From Fibrella forsythiae (GTDB lineage Bacteria > Bacteroidota > Bacteroidia > Cytophagales > Spirosomataceae), in the NCBI RefSeq assembly GCF_017353175.1, contig NZ_JAFMYW010000010.1:1-64000 (forward strand): a DNA stretch of 64,000 nt. Reading direction: 5' to 3'. Numbering within the stretch: the stretch's first letter is position 1; the number at the start of each line of letters is the position of its first letter. Below the pieces are notes generated by a model. It worked only from the letters and a program-made list of their open reading frames with translations, ran no database searches and was not told the origin of the DNA. Of this stretch, positions 9,427 through 18,399 are shown one piece after another. The translations under genes were made by a program, and so were the position numbers.

Positions 9427-10068
9427 TTATAATTTGCGGGCAATGAGAACACCGTCGCGAACGGGCAGCAGAATATTCTCGACGCGTGAATCTGTGTGGA
9501 TTTTCTGATTAAAGGAAATGACCGCCTTCGTGTCGCGATCAGCGGGCTTCACCGGCTCAACCACTTTGCCGCTCCAGAGTACATTATCAGACAGGATAAA
9601 GCCACCAGGCCGGACCTTATCAAACACTAGATCGTAATACAGACCGTAATTTTCTTTGTCGGCATCAATAAAGACAAGGTCGAACGTTTCGTTCAGCGTA
9701 GGAATGATCGCCTCTGCTTTCCCGATGTGCAGCTCAATCTGATTGGCAAAGGGCGTTTCTGCCCAGTAGCGACGGGCAATCGACTCCAACTCCTCGTTTT
9801 TATCAATGGTGATGAGTCGGCCGTCTTCGGCCAGCCCTTCGGCCAGACAAATGGCAGAGTAGCCCGTAAATGTGCCGATTTCGAGTATCCGCCGGGGTCG
9901 GATCATGTGCGCGAACATGGACAACAGCCGCCCCTGCAAATGTCCCGACAGCATGCGCGGGTGGAGTACGTGGGCGTAGGTGTCGCGGTTAAGCCGCTGT
10001 AGCACATCACCTTCAGGCGAGGTGTGGTCATCGGCATAGGTGGCAACATCAGTAGGCAGAAAGTTCAT
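9427..10068 (-). CDS. SAM-dependent O-methyltransferase (COMT-like)
   Basis: A 213-aa class I methyltransferase of the small bacterial catechol/caffeoyl-CoA O-methyltransferase type. The SAM-binding glycine motif is ILEIGTFTGYSAICLAEGL near residue 60, and the metal/substrate motif is DLVFIDADKENYGLYY near 130, followed by LSDNVLWSGKV. Substrate is unknown; these enzymes methylate catechol-type hydroxyls. It heads the minus-strand run with the LysM transglycosylase. Confidence 0.85.
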   Translation of the reverse strand: MNFLPTDVATYADDHTSPEGDVLQRLNRDTYAHVLHPRMLSGHLQGRLLSMFAHMIRPRRILEIGTFTGYSAICLAEGLAEDGRLITIDKNEELESIARRYWAETPFANQIELHIGKAEAIIPTLNETFDLVFIDADKENYGLYYDLVFDKVRPGGFILSDNVLWSGKVVEPVKPADRDTKAVISFNQKIHTDSRVENILLPVRDGVLIARKL

Positions 10069-10205
10069 TCGGAACGCGGCAACGCGAGGATTAACTGTAA
10101 AAGTACGTTTTTCTCCAAAAACGGTAGAAATGTATCATCAGGTATACGGCATTTGGCGTGCCCTGGCCGCCTGCAAACGTACCTGGCCGGGCGTTGCCCA
10201 CTCTG

Positions 10206-10655
10206 TTACGGGTTTTTGGTGTCGATGATAATCGTTACGGGGCCGTCGTTAATCAGAGACACCTGCATGTCGGCGCCAAATTCACCGGTTTGAATAGGGT
10301 GCCCGAGCGCATCAGACAGCCGGGCAATCATCTGTTCATACAACGGAATGGCTACCTCGGGGCGGGCGGCTTCAATGAAACTGGGCCGATTGCCTTTTTT
10401 TGTTTCGGCATGAAGCGTGAATTGACTGATGAGTAGTATACTGCCGCCCACAGACGCCAGATCCAGATTCATCTTTCCGGCTTCATCGTTGAAGATGCGC
10501 ATCCCGGCAATCTTTTTCGACAACCACACTACATCATCGGCCGTATCCGAATGCGTAACGCCCAGTAATACCAGAAAACCCTGTTGAATCTGACCACGTA
10601 CCTGATCGTCGATGCGAACAGTAGCCTCAGACACACGTTGAAGAACAGCAATCAT
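10206..10655 (-). CDS. dtd: D-aminoacyl-tRNA deacylase
   Basis: A 149-aa protein that hydrolyses D-amino acids from mischarged tRNA. ATG 10655 gives the canonical start MIAVLQRVSEATVRID. Family motifs are present: LISQFTLHAETKKGNRPSF in the middle, and the Gly-cis-Pro loop NDGPVTIIIDT near the C-terminus. Length matches the family (~145-150 aa). It stands alone, 137 nt from the next gene. Confidence 0.95.
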   Translation of the reverse strand: MIAVLQRVSEATVRIDDQVRGQIQQGFLVLLGVTHSDTADDVVWLSKKIAGMRIFNDEAGKMNLDLASVGGSILLISQFTLHAETKKGNRPSFIEAARPEVAIPLYEQMIARLSDALGHPIQTGEFGADMQVSLINDGPVTIIIDTKNP

Positions 10656-10793
10656 ACAATAGCGAAGCAGAAGAACTTCCTGCAAAGCTAACCTCGTTCT
10701 GATTGATATGAGCAGGATGTGTGGTCTATGCTCTCTCAGTAAGCCTTTTACACAGCCTGTCTACCTGTTTTTCAGTTATACGTACATCGCCTG

Positions 10794-10822
10794 TCTGGCA
10801 GACCGTTAACTTACCTGCCAGA
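10794..10822. promoter_or_regulatory. Interrupted palindrome upstream of the cNMP-binding histidine kinase
   Basis: Arms TCTGGCAG (10794-10801) and CTGCCAGA (10815-10822) flank a 13-nt spacer containing GTTAAC. The element ends 32 nt before the kinase start. It could be an operator or a leader hairpin; no regulator is assigned. Confidence 0.35.
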
Positions 10823-10854
10823 ACGTAAACCACGGGCATTAAACTCACTTTCTC

Positions 10855-12249
10855 ATGGCTACTCTTGCCGACCTCCAGGCATTTCCGCAGTTTAAGAACG
10901 TACCTGACGAGCAGTTAAACTGGCTTCTCGACCGGGTAGAGGTAGCTGATTTTCCGAAAGGGCGTGTTATCAATGAAGCGGGAAAGCCAGTCGATTCATT
11001 GCGGTTATTGCTTGACGGCCAGATTAATATACACGGGCAGGCGTCTGAAGACATGATAACGTACCTGGCTCCGGCGGTGCTTGGTCTGTTACCCTACTCG
11101 CGGATGTCGGAAGCCCGGTTTCCTATTGTTGCTGAAACGGATGTTCGCACGCTGGCCCTGCACCGGGATCACCTTCGGGAAATGACCCGCCAATGCTACG
11201 AGCTTACCGAAACCTTTGTTCAGCAAATGACCGATCGGGTTCGGACGTTTGCGCATCAGGTGCAGCAGGAAGAAAAAATGGCGTCTTTGGGTCGATTGTC
11301 GGCCGGGCTGGCGCACGAACTCAATAACCCTGTGGCGGCTATCGTCCGCAATGCTGAGGCGCTGAAAACCCATATGCGGGCCACCCCCGAACGATTCAAA
11401 GTAATTATGCGGCTGGCTCTTACCGATGAACAGACCGACGCAGTAGACGAATGGCTGTTCGAGAAGCTGGACAACCGGCCAAAGACCCGCTCGTTACTGG
11501 AACGAAGCAGCCTGGAAGATGACCTGACCGATTGGCTCGACGATCATAGTATTTCGCCCAACGGTTCTGATGCCGCTGATCTGGCCAGCACTCTGGCCGA
11601 TTTCAACTTTTCGGAAGACGACCTGGAGTATATCCTGGAACAGGTAGGTGCGGCAAACCTGACGGGCGTTCTGGAATGGGTCAGCAACAATCTGGTCACC
11701 GAAAAACTGGTTGTCGATATTGGCGAAGCATCGAACCGGATGGCGACGCTGGTAGCCTCGATCAAATCATACACACACATGGACCGTGGGGCGGGTAAAG
11801 AGTTGATCAATCTGGCAGAAGGCATTCAGAGCACGCTCACGCTGCTGGGCCACAAGGTGCGCGCCAGAAACGTAACCGTAACCGTTGATATCCCAACCGA
11901 TCTGCCCGAACTCTGTGGCTGGCCCGGCGAACTGAACCAGGTATGGACCAACCTGATCGATAACGCACTGGATGCCATGCCGGAGAAAGGCGGCTCTCTT
12001 ACGATAAACAGTGTACTGGATCGGAATCAGTTCGTGCTGACTACCTTTACCGATAACGGCTCAGGCATTCCTGACGCCATCCAGAAGAAGATTTTTGAAC
12101 CGTTTTTTACCACAAAGGGCGTTGGTAAAGGCTCTGGTCTGGGCCTTGATATCGTTCAGGGCGTGATCAAACATCACAATGGCAGCATCAAGGTACAATC
12201 CAAACCTGGCGAAACCACCTTCACCGTTTGCCTGCCAGTTGAGGGGTGA
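10855..12249 (+). CDS. Soluble histidine kinase with N-terminal cyclic-nucleotide-binding domain
   Basis: A 464-aa cytoplasmic sensor kinase without membrane segments. Residues ~10-115 resemble a cNMP-binding/Crp-type beta roll ([25 protein letters not shown]). The dimerisation helix carries H154 in [15 protein letters not shown]. An unusual ~110-residue acidic insert (about 185-295) follows before the second dimerisation-type stretch ([19 protein letters not shown]). The ATPase domain has [18 protein letters not shown] and [13 protein letters not shown]. Family knowledge: such kinases often sit beside a receiver/thioredoxin-reductase-like fusion; here that gene lies at 16716-18377, about 4.5 kb away, and is the best candidate partner. 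The stop overlaps the approach to a long hairpin. Confidence 0.85.
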   Translation: MATLADLQAFPQFKNVPDEQLNWLLDRVEVADFPKGRVINEAGKPVDSLRLLLDGQINIHGQASEDMITYLAPAVLGLLPYSRMSEARFPIVAETDVRTLALHRDHLREMTRQCYELTETFVQQMTDRVRTFAHQVQQEEKMASLGRLSAGLAHELNNPVAAIVRNAEALKTHMRATPERFKVIMRLALTDEQTDAVDEWLFEKLDNRPKTRSLLERSSLEDDLTDWLDDHSISPNGSDAADLASTLADFNFSEDDLEYILEQVGAANLTGVLEWVSNNLVTEKLVVDIGEASNRMATLVASIKSYTHMDRGAGKELINLAEGIQSTLTLLGHKVRARNVTVTVDIPTDLPELCGWPGELNQVWTNLIDNALDAMPEKGGSLTINSVLDRNQFVLTTFTDNGSGIPDAIQKKIFEPFFTTKGVGKGSGLGLDIVQGVIKHHNGSIKVQSKPGETTFTVCLPVEG

Positions 12250-12260
12250 CTGGTTGACTG

Positions 12261-12329
12261 GTGAAGTAGTTGACTGGTTGATTGGTTGGCTGGTTATTTG
12301 GCTATCAGCCAACCAGTCAACTACTTCAC
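12261..12329. repeat. Long inverted repeat overlapping the convergent gene ends
   Basis: Perfect 20-bp arms (12261-12280 and 12310-12329, GTGAAGTAGTTGACTGGTTG). The right arm covers the last codons and stop of the amidohydrolase gene. The left arm sits in a run of short direct repeats of the type GACTGGTTGA at 12248-12295. It probably acts as a shared transcript-end hairpin; there is no U-run. Confidence 0.7.
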
Positions 12330-13577
12330 AACCGCCCCACCTTTCATTACCATCCGTACCTGACGAATGGCGTTGATCTGACGGGTTGGATCGCCTTCTA
12401 CGGCCACCAGATCGGCCAGTAAGCCAGCTTTGATTCGGCCACGATCGGCGAGATGAAACACATCGGCGTTGACCGATGTAGCCGAACGGAGCACATCAGT
12501 TGGTGTCATGCCGTAGTCGACCATCAGTTCTAGTTCGCGGGCGTTCTCGCCGTGTGGGAACACGCCCACATCGCCGCCGGCGCAAATGATGACGCCTGCC
12601 TGAAGTGCCTGCTTTACCGTCTGGCGTTTTTGTTTGAGGCGTTCTGGTTCCGGCTCGCCCCGTTTCCAGCCCCGATACTGAGCAATAGCATCACCAGCCG
12701 CAATGGTGGGGCATAGCGCGGTGCCGTGCTGCTTCATTAAGGCAAAGATCTCCGGTGTTCCGGCGTCGCCATGCTCAAGCGTTTCGCAACCCGCCAGAAT
12801 AGCGCGCCGCATGCCTTCAGCCGTGCCCGCGTGGGCAACCACGCCCCGGCCACTGCTTTTGGCCACCTCCACAATCAACTTCAATTCCTCAATTGTGTAA
12901 GTGGGTCGGGCATCGGCCATCAGCCCCCAACGGTAATCGGCGTAGACTTTTATGACATCGGCACCTTTGCCAATCTGCCGCCGTACCGCCTGAATGAGCT
13001 GGTCGTGACCATCGGCTTCTTCGGCACCTTGAGGTATGGTTATATCGGCGCTGAACCCTTTCGGTGCGTAACTGCCTGTAGCTATTAGTGCCCGTGTGGC
13101 CACAACCATCCGTGGTCCCTGAATAATGCCCTGATTAATGGCCTGCTTCAGGCCCACGTCGTCATAATCAGCGCCTTCTGTGCCCAGATCGCGAACAGTG
13201 GTGAAGCCCGCCCGAAGGGTTTTTTCGGCATGAACCGTTGCCCGGGCTACCCGCAGCGAACGCGCCTCGCGCAGCACCTGATCGTCCCAGGGCGTTTCGT
13301 TATAAGGGTGCAGCAACAGGTGTGAATGCCCTTCGATCAGACCCGGTAGCAGGGTCGTGTTGGGCAAATCGATGACGGTTGCCGATGTGCTGCTCCCGCC
13401 TGTCAGGCTGGCGACTGGCCCAACGGCATCGATCTTATCACCACGTACCCGAACGCCCCACCCTTCGTGCATGGTTTCCCCATCAAACACGCGGGCGGGC
13501 CGCAGTAACGTAACTGTCTGAGCAAACGTGGAAACAGTAAAGAGAAAGGTAACTAGATAGCAGTAGATGAAGCGCAT
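12321..13577 (-). CDS. Secreted amidohydrolase (imidazolonepropionase/prolidase-like)
   Basis: A 418-aa metal-dependent hydrolase of the amidohydrolase superfamily. A signal peptide covers 1-19 ([13 protein letters not shown]). Metal ligands are visible: HxH in [11 protein letters not shown], the VIKVYADYR strand where the carbamylated lysine lies, H in [13 protein letters not shown] in [10 protein letters not shown] and D in [10 protein letters not shown]. It is closest to the periplasmic Xaa-Pro dipeptidase-like/imidazolonepropionase-like group. The true substrate is unknown. Confidence 0.83.
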   Translation of the reverse strand: MRFIYCYLVTFLFTVSTFAQTVTLLRPARVFDGETMHEGWGVRVRGDKIDAVGPVASLTGGSSTSATVIDLPNTTLLPGLIEGHSHLLLHPYNETPWDDQVLREARSLRVARATVHAEKTLRAGFTTVRDLGTEGADYDDVGLKQAINQGIIQGPRMVVATRALIATGSYAPKGFSADITIPQGAEEADGHDQLIQAVRRQIGKGADVIKVYADYRWGLMADARPTYTIEELKLIVEVAKSSGRGVVAHAGTAEGMRRAILAGCETLEHGDAGTPEIFALMKQHGTALCPTIAAGDAIAQYRGWKRGEPEPERLKQKRQTVKQALQAGVIICAGGDVGVFPHGENARELELMVDYGMTPTDVLRSATSVNADVFHLADRGRIKAGLLADLVAVEGDPTRQINAIRQVRMVMKGGAVVK

Positions 13578-13654
13578 GGGCTATTGGGTCAGAATCCAAT
13601 GCCTAATGTAAGCAACAGTGGTCATATTGCCGATGCAGGTACGTTGCTGTTGCT

Positions 13655-13731
13655 TATGATTGCCGTTCTGTTTTGCTGACGCCTGGTTGACGGGCCACGC
13701 CACGCATCAGCAAAACAGAACGGCAATCATA
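13655..13731. repeat. Long perfect inverted repeat (25-bp arms)
   Basis: Arms 13655-13679 and 13707-13731 are perfectly complementary around a 27-nt loop. The right arm ends 7 nt from the stop of the flavin oxidoreductase gene (13739) and the left arm is 77 nt upstream of the amidohydrolase start. It may end the oxidoreductase transcript; no U-run follows. Confidence 0.75.
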
Positions 13732-13738
13732 CATAACG

Positions 13739-14812
13739 CTACTGCTTCGGCTTGGCACGCTCGTACTGAACAGGCCAGGGGATGTCGTCGCCCAATTCAG
13801 CGGCGGCATGGAGCGGGAAATACGGGCTACGTAGAAACTCACGGGCCAGGAAAATAAGGTCGGCTTGCCCGTTGGCCAGAATGGCTTCGGCCTGAACCAC
13901 GTCGGTGATCAGCCCAACGGCACCGGTAGGGATGTTTGCCTCACGCTTGATCTGTTCGGCAAAGGTTACCTGATAGCCCGGTTCATTCGGAATAGTTGCC
14001 CGGGGTACGTTGCCGCCAGTCGAACAGTCGATCAGATCAACACCCTGTTGCTTTAACAAAGAAGCCAGTGCTACGGAGTCATCGGCTGTCCAGCCGCCTT
14101 CGGTCCAGTCGGTGGCCGATATGCGTACGAAGAGCGGGTACGTATCAGGCCATATGCCGCGGAGGTCATCAACGATGTCGCGTAATAGCCTGACCCGGTT
14201 TTCGAATGAACCGCCATACGCGTCGGTCCGCCGGTTGCTCAAGGGCGACAGAAACTCATGGAGCAGGTATCCATGTGCCGCGTGAATTTCGGCCACCACA
14301 AACCCCGCCAGCAATGCCCGTTTAGCGGCCTCCCGGAAGTCGGAACGTACCTGTTGCAGGCCTTCGCTGGTTAATGTAGTTGGAATGGGTTCATCGGACG
14401 TAAATGGTAAAGCACTTGGCGCTACTGTTTGCCAGCCGGTGGGTTCGTGCGGTGCAATGGCTTTTCCGCCCTCCCAGGGGCGATGATGGCTGGCCTTCCG
14501 ACCAGCATGAGCCAACTGGATACCCGGTACCGCTCCGTTGGCGCTGATGAAATCAGTAATGCGTTTCAGGCCGGGAATATGTTCGTCTGTCCAGATGCCC
14601 AGATCGTGCGGGGTAATCCGGCCTTCCGGCGAAACGGCGGTGGCTTCGGTAATGATAAGTCCGGCACCACCCACAGCCCGGCTACCCAGATGCACCAGGT
14701 GCCAGTCGCTGGCAAAACCGTCTATACTGGAATACTGACACATGGGCGAGACAACAAGGCGGTTTTTTAACTGAACGCTGCGCAACGTTAGCGGCGATAA
14801 GAGTAACGACAT
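13739..14812 (-). CDS. namA: NADPH:flavin oxidoreductase, Old Yellow Enzyme family (YqjM/NamA-like)
   Basis: A 357-aa FMN-dependent TIM-barrel ene-reductase. ATG 14812 gives MSLLLSPLTLRSVQLKNR, the usual start of this family; an ATG two codons upstream is possible. YqjM-type features are the cysteine in SPMCQYSSIDG, IQLAHAGRKAS, the HxxH-like HAAHGYLLHEFLSP pair and NRRTDAYGGSFENRVR. It reduces activated C=C bonds in enones or similar compounds. The long hairpin at 13655-13731 follows it. Confidence 0.85.
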   Translation of the reverse strand: MSLLLSPLTLRSVQLKNRLVVSPMCQYSSIDGFASDWHLVHLGSRAVGGAGLIITEATAVSPEGRITPHDLGIWTDEHIPGLKRITDFISANGAVPGIQLAHAGRKASHHRPWEGGKAIAPHEPTGWQTVAPSALPFTSDEPIPTTLTSEGLQQVRSDFREAAKRALLAGFVVAEIHAAHGYLLHEFLSPLSNRRTDAYGGSFENRVRLLRDIVDDLRGIWPDTYPLFVRISATDWTEGGWTADDSVALASLLKQQGVDLIDCSTGGNVPRATIPNEPGYQVTFAEQIKREANIPTGAVGLITDVVQAEAILANGQADLIFLAREFLRSPYFPLHAAAELGDDIPWPVQYERAKPKQ

Positions 14813-15011
14813 AATCATGAGTGCATTTCGGGCGTTTGAAGCCTTGTTGAGGCAATACTGGCCTTTTGGTGGCCGAGGTGACTTAGTAAGTTGGTGTCAT
14901 TACCAGTAACGTAAAGAATCCGTTAACGTTTGGGGGCTGCATGATATATGCTTAAATAGCACTATCAGGATCAATCTGCTTTATCTTTCAGTTCTTATAC
15001 CCTCCGTTTTC

Positions 15012-15515
15012 ATGACGTTCCGTGACTTGTTCGAGTACGCTGCCGCTCAGCCAGGAGTAGTAGCATTTTTTTTACTGATCATTCCTGCGCTGGTTTTTCT
15101 TCTCAATCTGTGGGTTGGTGAAACAGCAGAAGCTATCTGGCGCTGGCGCTATCTGTATGCGGGTCTGGTATACGCTGCCTGCATTCCGGGTATGTTTGCG
15201 GTCACGCTGGCTATTTACCTGTTTCTTTTCGAGCGGCAAAGTATCTGGGATGTGAGCCTTGTGTTGCAGGTATTACCCATACTAACTATGGTGGCGACGC
15301 TGGTGCTCATCCGGCGTAAATTGCCGTTTCAATATATTCCGGGCTTTGGCCGGTTATCCAGTTTCCTGACCCTCATTGCGGGCCTTATCGGCGTGCTGTG
15401 GTTTGTTGATCGGCTACGGTTGGTTGCCTTCACCTATGTGCCTTTCAGCTACGTTCTGATCGGTTTTGTGGCCCTGCTGCTTATCATCCGTTTCGCCTGG
15501 AGCCGCATTTTTTAG
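15012..15515 (+). CDS. Polytopic membrane protein of unknown function
   Basis: A 167-aa protein, almost entirely hydrophobic, with about five membrane segments (~16-36, 47-70, 80-98, 108-128, 138-160) and short charged loops. No conserved motif or family recognised. The plus-strand 2Fe-2S oxidoreductase gene follows 133 nt downstream. Confidence 0.7.
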   Translation: MTFRDLFEYAAAQPGVVAFFLLIIPALVFLLNLWVGETAEAIWRWRYLYAGLVYAACIPGMFAVTLAIYLFLFERQSIWDVSLVLQVLPILTMVATLVLIRRKLPFQYIPGFGRLSSFLTLIAGLIGVLWFVDRLRLVAFTYVPFSYVLIGFVALLLIIRFAWSRIF

Positions 15516-15648
15516 TACCTTATACGCAAACAGGATACTGGTCAAACGCTGTTCGCGCTGTGTTGAAAGGCTAAAAAAACAACCGGCTATTACCCATAAG
15601 CACTGGTTTCTGGTTGTATTAACAACGCACAGACTTAGCTTTCTTAGA

Positions 15649-16704
15649 ATGACTGACGAATTAATCCGGTTCAGGATTACCCACGTTCAGGCCGAAACGG
15701 CTCTAGCGACCAGTTATTTTCTGGAACCGGCACAAAATCAGCCAATTATTTATTTTGCCGGGCAGTTTCTGACCATTCTGGTTGAACGGCACGACCAGAT
15801 CGTTCGCCGTTCTTATTCGTTGAGTTCGGCGCCCGGCGAACTGCTACGACTCACGATTAAACGGGTTCAGAACGGCGAAATATCGCGTCATTTACTCGAC
15901 AACCTGCGCGTTGGGGATTGGCTGACAAGCCTTCCGGCTGCCGGTCGGTTTACCGTCGATACAAGCCAACCCGGCGATCTGGTGTTGTTAGGTGCCGGTA
16001 GCGGTATCAACCCGCTGTTCAGTATCCTGAAAGACGTACTTCGCCATCAGCCAGCGCGGCGGGTAACGTTGCTCTACAGCAATACCAGCGAAGCCGACAT
16101 TATTTTCAGAAACGAACTCGCCGAATGGCAGGCAACGTACCCAGACCGTTTCCGGCTGATCCATCTACTGAGCCACCCCGTCGATCGGCAGGCTTGTAAG
16201 CAGGGACGATTAAACAATTTGCTGCTCGGAACTCTGTTGCCCGACCTGATCGGGTCATCAGACCGTAGTACGCTTCAGTTTTACATCTGTGGCCCCGCCG
16301 ATTATATGCGGATGGTGCAGTTTACGTTGATTGTCAATGGTATACCATCCGATTTGATCCGAAAAGAGAATTTTGTGGTTCAATCGGCTGTTGTCGAGTC
16401 GGCCCTTAATACATTACCTGCCGAAGCAGCTATTGACCGGACAGTCAGCCTGCAGTTTCGCGGAAAAACGCTCGCTCTGCACGTACCTGCCCGCAAGTCG
16501 GTGTTGCAGGCCGCGCTCGCAGCGGGCATTTCGCTGCCGTACAGCTGTCGGGGTGGTCGTTGCTCTACCTGTATGGCGCGGTGTACATCGGGGCAACTGT
16601 TTATGACCATCAACGACGTACTTACCGACCGTGATTTGCGCGAAGGCTGGGTACTGACGTGTACAGGATACCCAATGAGCGATACGGTCAAGCTAGACAT
16701 ATAA
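15649..16704 (+). CDS. Ferredoxin reductase-type FAD/2Fe-2S oxidoreductase
   Basis: A 351-aa soluble electron-transfer protein. ATG 15649 (MTDELIRFRITHV) is chosen because the upstream extension overlaps the membrane-protein gene. An FAD-binding barrel has RRSYSLSSAPGE, the NAD(P) domain has LLGAGSGINPLFSIL and FYICGPADYMRMV, and a C-terminal plant-type ferredoxin domain has ligands C300, C305, C308 and C338. This order (FAD, NAD, 2Fe-2S) matches PaaE/Hmp-reductase-like enzymes. The receiver-reductase fusion gene starts 11 nt downstream, so the two are very likely co-transcribed and may exchange electrons (inference). Confidence 0.87.
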   Translation: MTDELIRFRITHVQAETALATSYFLEPAQNQPIIYFAGQFLTILVERHDQIVRRSYSLSSAPGELLRLTIKRVQNGEISRHLLDNLRVGDWLTSLPAAGRFTVDTSQPGDLVLLGAGSGINPLFSILKDVLRHQPARRVTLLYSNTSEADIIFRNELAEWQATYPDRFRLIHLLSHPVDRQACKQGRLNNLLLGTLLPDLIGSSDRSTLQFYICGPADYMRMVQFTLIVNGIPSDLIRKENFVVQSAVVESALNTLPAEAAIDRTVSLQFRGKTLALHVPARKSVLQAALAAGISLPYSCRGGRCSTCMARCTSGQLFMTINDVLTDRDLREGWVLTCTGYPMSDTVKLDI

Positions 16705-16715
16705 CTACCCATGTT

Positions 16716-18377
16716 ATGAAACTTCCTATTATCCTTGCCATTGACGACGACGAACAGGTGCTTGAAGCGCTTCGTCGTGATCTGCGGGCGCACTACCGTA
16801 AAGACTATCGGATTCTGACGACGGCGTCTGCCAACGAGGCGCTGGAGTCGCTGGCCGAACTAAAAAAACGGGGCGAAACAGTGGCTCTCCTGCTGTCTGA
16901 CCAGAAGATGCCCGATATGCTCGGCGTCGATTTCCTGCGTCAGGCCCGCGTCATTTTCCCCGATGCCAAGAAAGCCCTGCTCACGGCTTATTCCGATATT
17001 GATGCGGCGGTGCGGGCCATCAACGAGGTGCAACTCGATTATTACATCGCCAAACCGTGGGATCCGCCTGAAGAGAAACTGTACCCGGTTCTGGATGGCC
17101 TGCTATCCGACTGGAAATACAAATACGTACCTGATTACGTGGGGCTCCGCCTGATCGGTTATCAGTTTTCGCCCAGTTCGCATCAGCTGAAAGATTTTCT
17201 GGCCGGCAATCTGTTTCCGTATCTGTGGCTCAACATCGAAGCCGACGAGCGGGGAAGGCAATTACTTGAGCTGCACAACCTAACCACCGCCGACCTGCCT
17301 GTCATTGTTTTTGAAGATGGTTCGGTGCTGAAACAGCCGTCCATTCAGCAATTAGGGGAGAAGCTGGGCCTGAGTCCTAAAGCGGAAGGTGATCTGTATG
17401 ATCTGGCCATCATTGGCGCAGGCCCTGCCGGTCTGGCGGCGGCGGTATATGGCGGGTCGGAAGGGCTGCGTACCATTCTGATCGATAAGCGCGCACCGGG
17501 TGGGCAGGCAGGTACGTCGTCGCGGATCGAGAACTACCTGGGTTTCCCAAATGGGCTTAGCGGCTCAGAATTAACCCAGCGGGCCATCACGCAGGCTAAA
17601 CGATTTGGCGTTGAGTTTCTGGCGCCGCAGGAAGTGAACGAGATTCAGTCGGAAGGGCAATATAAACGCATCAAAATGGCGGATGGAAGTGAACTGACAG
17701 CCCGCGCCATTCTGCTGAGTACGGGTGTTTCGTACCGGAAACTGGCCAACGAAAGTCTCGATAAATTTACCGGCGCGGGTGTCTATTACGGAGCTGCAAC
17801 TACCGAGGCTTATGCCTTCAAGGGCCAGCCCGTTTATATCGTAGGGGGCGGCAACTCGGCGGGGCAAGGGGCCATGTATCTTTCGCGAACGGCGTCAGAA
17901 GTATTTATCTGCATTCACCGCCAAAGCCTGTCTGAGACGATGTCGCAATACCTGATCGATCAGATTGAGCGGACGCCGAATATCAAGCTGCTGCCGTGTA
18001 CCGAACTGGTTGAAGGCAAAGGCACCAATAAACTGGAGACGCTGGTGATCGAAGACCTGGATACGAATGAACGCCGCGAAGCCCCCGCCGCCGCCGTGTT
18101 CATCTTCATTGGGGCAAAACCCCTCACCGACTGGATCGAGATGGATATTATCCGCGACGAGAAAGGCTTCATCCAGACCGGCCGAGACCTGATCAACCAT
18201 ACCCGGTACCGCGAGATCTGGAAACAGAAGCGCGAACCGTTCTTGCTCGAAACGTGTAGTCCTGGCATCTTCGCGGCGGGCGATGTTCGTTCGGGAGCCA
18301 TGGCGCGCGTAGCCTCGGCCGTGGGTGAAGGTGCCATGGCCGTTAGCTTCGTACACAAGTACCTGGCCGATAGCTAA
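16716..18377 (+). CDS. Response-regulator receiver fused to a glutaredoxin-like and a thioredoxin-reductase-like domain
   Basis: A 553-aa fusion. Residues 1-125 are a receiver domain with acidic pocket DDD10-12 and phospho-acceptor D62 (LLLSDQKMPD). Residues ~145-220 look like a thioredoxin/glutaredoxin fold, but SPSS stands where CxxC would be. Residues ~230-553 are a two-dinucleotide flavoprotein (LAIIGAGPAGLAAAVYGG, PGGQAGTSSRIENYLGFP, VYIVGGGNSAGQGA, FAAGDVRSG). At the usual CATC position the sequence is GVYYGAATTEA (359-362 GAAT), so the redox disulfide of thioredoxin reductase is absent. Annotation pipelines call this family fused response regulator/thioredoxin-disulfide reductase, but that activity is doubtful. 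ATG 16716 is used. The 2Fe-2S oxidoreductase is 11 nt upstream. Confidence 0.88.
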   Translation: MKLPIILAIDDDEQVLEALRRDLRAHYRKDYRILTTASANEALESLAELKKRGETVALLLSDQKMPDMLGVDFLRQARVIFPDAKKALLTAYSDIDAAVRAINEVQLDYYIAKPWDPPEEKLYPVLDGLLSDWKYKYVPDYVGLRLIGYQFSPSSHQLKDFLAGNLFPYLWLNIEADERGRQLLELHNLTTADLPVIVFEDGSVLKQPSIQQLGEKLGLSPKAEGDLYDLAIIGAGPAGLAAAVYGGSEGLRTILIDKRAPGGQAGTSSRIENYLGFPNGLSGSELTQRAITQAKRFGVEFLAPQEVNEIQSEGQYKRIKMADGSELTARAILLSTGVSYRKLANESLDKFTGAGVYYGAATTEAYAFKGQPVYIVGGGNSAGQGAMYLSRTASEVFICIHRQSLSETMSQYLIDQIERTPNIKLLPCTELVEGKGTNKLETLVIEDLDTNERREAPAAAVFIFIGAKPLTDWIEMDIIRDEKGFIQTGRDLINHTRYREIWKQKREPFLLETCSPGIFAAGDVRSGAMARVASAVGEGAMAVSFVHKYLADS

Positions 18378-18399
18378 CGTACCTAAACTCCAAGTAGCC

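Noticed and set aside
16716-18377. Annotating this gene as thioredoxin reductase trxB
   Set aside because: The CATC disulfide is replaced by GAAT and a receiver domain is fused in front, so the name would be misleading.
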